Assembly: GCA_947259105.1 (NCBI GenBank)
Contig: CAMYKU010000026.1
Location: 1-44,623 of the forward strand
Length of the DNA stretch: 44,623 bases
DNA from: an uncultured Alphaproteobacteria bacterium
GTDB taxonomy: Bacteria > Pseudomonadota > Alphaproteobacteria > UBA8366 > JADFVY01
Direction of reading: 5' to 3'
Shown: piece after piece, positions 42,491 through 44,623 of the stretch
How the letters are laid out: the number at the start of each line of letters is the position of its first letter
Numbering within the stretch: the stretch's first letter is position 1
The notes under the pieces: model-generated
What the model saw: the letters and a program-made list of their open reading frames with translations, nothing else
What the model was told of the DNA's origin: nothing
Databases searched by the model: none
Program-made: the position numbers and the translations under genes

Positions 42491-42681
42491 GACCCGGTGG
42501 CCTCACCCGCCGGCCGCAAACCAGGCGCTTGCGATTGCCGGCACTGTCGACCTGCCTCCATCTTCCGGATGCACCGAAACCATGACGCACCAGACCCCAC
42601 CCGGTTTACACGGACCCCGTTATCTGCTTTCCTGAGCACAATAAAACACGGAAAGTGATCATAAAACAAAGGAAGGTGACC

Positions 42682-43326
42682 ATGATCAGGGAACTGACGG
42701 TTGTCGCGGGATTGATCTCGCTGGCCACCCTGTCGGGTTGCGCAAGTATCGCAAGCGACAACGACACGACCACATACATCCAGACAGTGCCGGAGCTCGC
42801 GCGGTGCGAGCTCAAAGGCGACGATTTCGAGCGCGTCGTCGTGACGCCCAGCGCCATATCGTTGCCGTCGAAAGCGGCACCGATTTCGGTGACCTGCACC
42901 GCCGACAGCTTCAAACCGGGCGTTGCGAGCCTCGATACGTCCGTCGACGGCTGGATCTTCGGGAACATTATTCTCGGCGGAGTCATTGGCGCCGTGATCG
43001 ATGCAAGTCGTGGCGCCGGAATGCGCTATCCGGAGGAGATCGAGATTGTTCTGGAACCGGAGATGTTCGCGACCATCGAGAAACGCGACGCATTCTACGA
43101 AGAATGGCGAGAGAAGACCGAGTCCAAGTGGGCCGAACTGATCGATAAATTCGAGACTCGCTGCGACACGGACCCGGGTTTGGAGGGGCCCGAATGCGAG
43201 ATGCGCCTGGAGAGGCTGAACAGCAAACGATCCGCGGAACTCGCTATTATCGAAGGCAAGCGGAACGGTGCGGTAGTTGAGCCCGCCGAGCCGATAACGT
43301 TGCTGGATAATCCTACGCCGCTGTAA
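42682..43326 (+). CDS. Orphan lipoprotein with glycine-rich helix (unknown function)
   Basis: A 214-residue lipoprotein with lipobox LSGC (Cys20) and a good ribosome-binding site GGAAGG. A conserved-looking block, FGNIILGGVIGAVIDASRGA (residues 93-112), then MRYPEE, gives a small GxxxG-rich hydrophobic segment. I have seen this arrangement in many proteobacterial lipoproteins of unknown role. The C-terminal third is helical and charged with three cysteines. Codon use is less GC-extreme than in neighbours (frequent ATC/ATT, AAA), and the upstream leader is AT-rich (AATAAAACACGG, CATAAAACAAAGG). No operon partner. Confidence 0.72.
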   Translation: MIRELTVVAGLISLATLSGCASIASDNDTTTYIQTVPELARCELKGDDFERVVVTPSAISLPSKAAPISVTCTADSFKPGVASLDTSVDGWIFGNIILGGVIGAVIDASRGAGMRYPEEIEIVLEPEMFATIEKRDAFYEEWREKTESKWAELIDKFETRCDTDPGLEGPECEMRLERLNSKRSAELAIIEGKRNGAVVEPAEPITLLDNPTPL

Positions 43327-43373
43327 GATCGCCGGGGGTCCCGACGGCGGCGCCAGGGCGGTCTGCATTTGCG

Positions 43374-43712
43374 CTATAACTCGGCACCCTCGAAGCCGTG
43401 ATCGCCGTCGCGGGTTTCGACCTCGATGACCCACAGATCGGGGTCGCGGGCGGTCTGGCGGGTTATGTACTCGTCGGCTTGCGCCTCGGGCACCAGTTCG
43501 CCGTTCAGTGCCGGCAGCCAGCAGAGGACGCCGTCGAGGTCCCTTGTCTGCGCCAGCACCCGGCAGCCGAGGTCGAGCCGGTTCACCTTGAGGAGCACCA
43601 TCCCGCCATGCCGGTCGCCCCGCCGTGCGACCACCGCGGGCATGCCCTGCACCGTCAGGCGCCGCAGATGCGCCTTGACCCACAGCTCCGTCGGGATGCG
43701 GCCTTCCGTCAA
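43374..43712 (-). CDS. DUF1491 family protein
   Basis: A 112-residue small cytoplasmic protein matching DUF1491, a family largely restricted to alphaproteobacteria. Typical wording is RIPTELWVKAHLRRLTVQG at the start, AVVARRGDRHGGMVLLKVN in the middle and RDPDLWVIEVETRDG near the end. The best start is TTG at 43712, fitting the family N-terminus; the ribosome-binding site is weak. Function unknown. Confidence 0.8.
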   Translation of the reverse strand: MTEGRIPTELWVKAHLRRLTVQGMPAVVARRGDRHGGMVLLKVNRLDLGCRVLAQTRDLDGVLCWLPALNGELVPEAQADEYITRQTARDPDLWVIEVETRDGDHGFEGAEL

Positions 43713-43769
43713 TGTTACTGTTCCGAAGGGCTCCAGCTACGGGCGCGGCGCACGATGTCGTAGATCTCG

Positions 43770-44396
43770 TTAGATTCCATCTGTGCGGCGAGCACCTCCG
43801 CATTGTTCCAGGCGCCGGGATATCCACCAGAAATAGGCGTCCGATTTGTTGCCGGCGTCGGCGTGCATCAGGCCAAGGTCGAACTGTGCCTCCGGCAATC
43901 CGGCGTTGGCGGCCCTTTCCAGCCATTTGAAGGCATCGTCCTGACTGACCGGCACGCCCGCGCCGTTGCGGTACATATGGCCGATCAGGTACTGCGCCCG
44001 CGGCACCCCCAGTTCCGCGGCTTTTTTCAGCCAGGGCGCCGCACGCGCGCGATCCGACAGTATGATGCAGCCGTCCGGGTCGGCGCCCCAACCGTGATAC
44101 AGCGTGAAACCAAGGCTGAACGTTGCGTTGGGATGGCCCTGTTTCGCCGCCCTCTCGTACCAGCGGATCGCTTGACCGCACAGGGGGGGATAGCCACGGC
44201 CATGGGCATGCATCACGCCGATCCAGTACTGCGCCTCCGCGTCGCCGGCTTGTGCCCGGGGTTCGAGGTATAGCCTGGCTGTATCGTAATCCGCCTTCAG
44301 GAAGGCATGACGGCCCGCCGCCGTATACGGGTTTTCCTGTGCTTCGACGGCTCCGGAAGAAACGGCGACCAATATGGCGGCCAGCAGCAGTCGCAT
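43770..44396 (-). CDS. Small exported Sel1-repeat protein
   Basis: A 208-residue protein with a signal peptide (residues 1-19, VEA). It has about four Sel1-type repeats, including AQYWIGVMHAHGRGYPPL, ATFSLGFTLYHGWG, AQYLIGHMYRNGAGVP and AQFDLGLMHADAG. A cysteine pair in the second and third repeats may form a disulfide. Compared with the eleven-repeat protein at 444-1970 it is short, and its ancestry is not obviously local. The chosen start at 44396 gives the signal peptide; the in-frame codon at 44519 does not. Confidence 0.8.
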   Translation of the reverse strand: MRLLLAAILVAVSSGAVEAQENPYTAAGRHAFLKADYDTARLYLEPRAQAGDAEAQYWIGVMHAHGRGYPPLCGQAIRWYERAAKQGHPNATFSLGFTLYHGWGADPDGCIILSDRARAAPWLKKAAELGVPRAQYLIGHMYRNGAGVPVSQDDAFKWLERAANAGLPEAQFDLGLMHADAGNKSDAYFWWISRRLEQCGGARRTDGI

Positions 44397-44518
44397 GCGT
44401 GTCCCAGTTCGAACGGTCGGTGCCGGTTTAAGGGGCGACCGGCTGCGCGACAGTCTACATGTGCGGTCTCTGAGGGTCCATAGGACACCCTGACACGAAC
44501 TCCGGAACACATACTCCA

Positions 44519-44623
44519 CTATAGGATCGCCGCCGTTCCGTCCTTCTCTTCACCGCTGCTGCCTCCTGTTCGCCGCTGATCGCGCGGCGTGCGCCCGAAC
44601 ATGTCGCGGTAGCATTTCGAGAA
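44519..44623 (-). CDS. AraC-type transcriptional regulator, C-terminal end (cut by window edge)
   Basis: The minus-strand frame entering from the right edge reads FSKCYRDMFGRTPRDQRR and ends at TAG (44521-44519) after a polar tail. FSKCYRxxFGRTPR is the second helix-turn-helix of AraC/GlxA-family activators. Only 34 residues are visible, so ligand domain and target are unknown. Confidence 0.7.
   Translation of the reverse strand, partial: FSKCYRDMFGRTPRDQRRTGGSSGEEKDGTAAIL

Noticed and set aside
42430..44181. 583-codon minus-strand frame crossing the SDR, lipoprotein and DUF1491 genes
   Set aside because: It is antisense to three supported genes and has no domain content.

Overview
The window is high-GC, densely coded DNA that looks like an alphaproteobacterium. 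Its gene set resembles marine or soil Rhodospirillales/Rhizobiales: a DUF1491 protein, TRAP and spermidine/putrescine-type transporters, phosphonate importers, Sel1 proteins, and several families of intergenic palindromes. No rRNA, tRNA, CRISPR array, phage gene or complete insertion sequence was seen. A transposase N-terminus is cut by the left edge and an AraC-type C-terminus by the right edge.

Layout. 1-3.9 kb: transposase start, a large Sel1-repeat lipoprotein and a secreted cysteine-rich protein, separated by palindromic repeats. 3.9-10.9 kb (minus strand): a catabolic-looking run of TRAP transporter genes in the order Q-M-P, an SDR dehydrogenase, a glutamine-synthetase-like ligase and a PPi-type phosphofructokinase. 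11-15.2 kb: an N-formylglutamate amidohydrolase-like protein, a PiT phosphate permease with its DUF47/PhoU-like partner, and a CaCA-family Ca2+/cation antiporter. 15.2-19.7 kb (minus): a polyamine-type ABC importer (D-A-B-C). 20.2-30.6 kb: a phosphorus-scavenging island made of two convergent operons. The first holds a 2-aminoethylphosphonate-type importer (binding protein, ATPase, fused permease), a phosphonate monoester hydrolase-like enzyme and a glycerophosphodiesterase (plus strand). The second is phnD-phnC-phnE-phnE (minus strand).

30.8-38.1 kb is the most unusual part. It has a PadR regulator gene, a HAAS-type membrane partner, and four secreted or lipid-anchored proteins on the opposite strand: three paralogous PD40/TolB-like beta-propellers and one TIM-barrel glycosidase-like lipoprotein. 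A 38-bp box containing a 21-bp dyad lies upstream of the PadR gene and upstream of each of the three transcription units of these secreted proteins. I infer a small PadR regulon of envelope proteins.

38.3-44.6 kb: methylmalonate/malonate-semialdehyde dehydrogenase and an omega-amino-acid aminotransferase (a plausible beta-alanine/polyamine catabolic pair), an SDR, an orphan lipoprotein, DUF1491, a small Sel1 protein and the AraC-type end.

Intergenic space is colonised by at least four dispersed palindromic families. The most interesting (12961-13228 and 36063-36329) shares a core between copies but has long inverted arms that differ completely. One copy exactly fills the gap between the DUF47 stop codon and the pit ribosome-binding site. 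All functions are read from sequence alone; no database search or folding computation was run.
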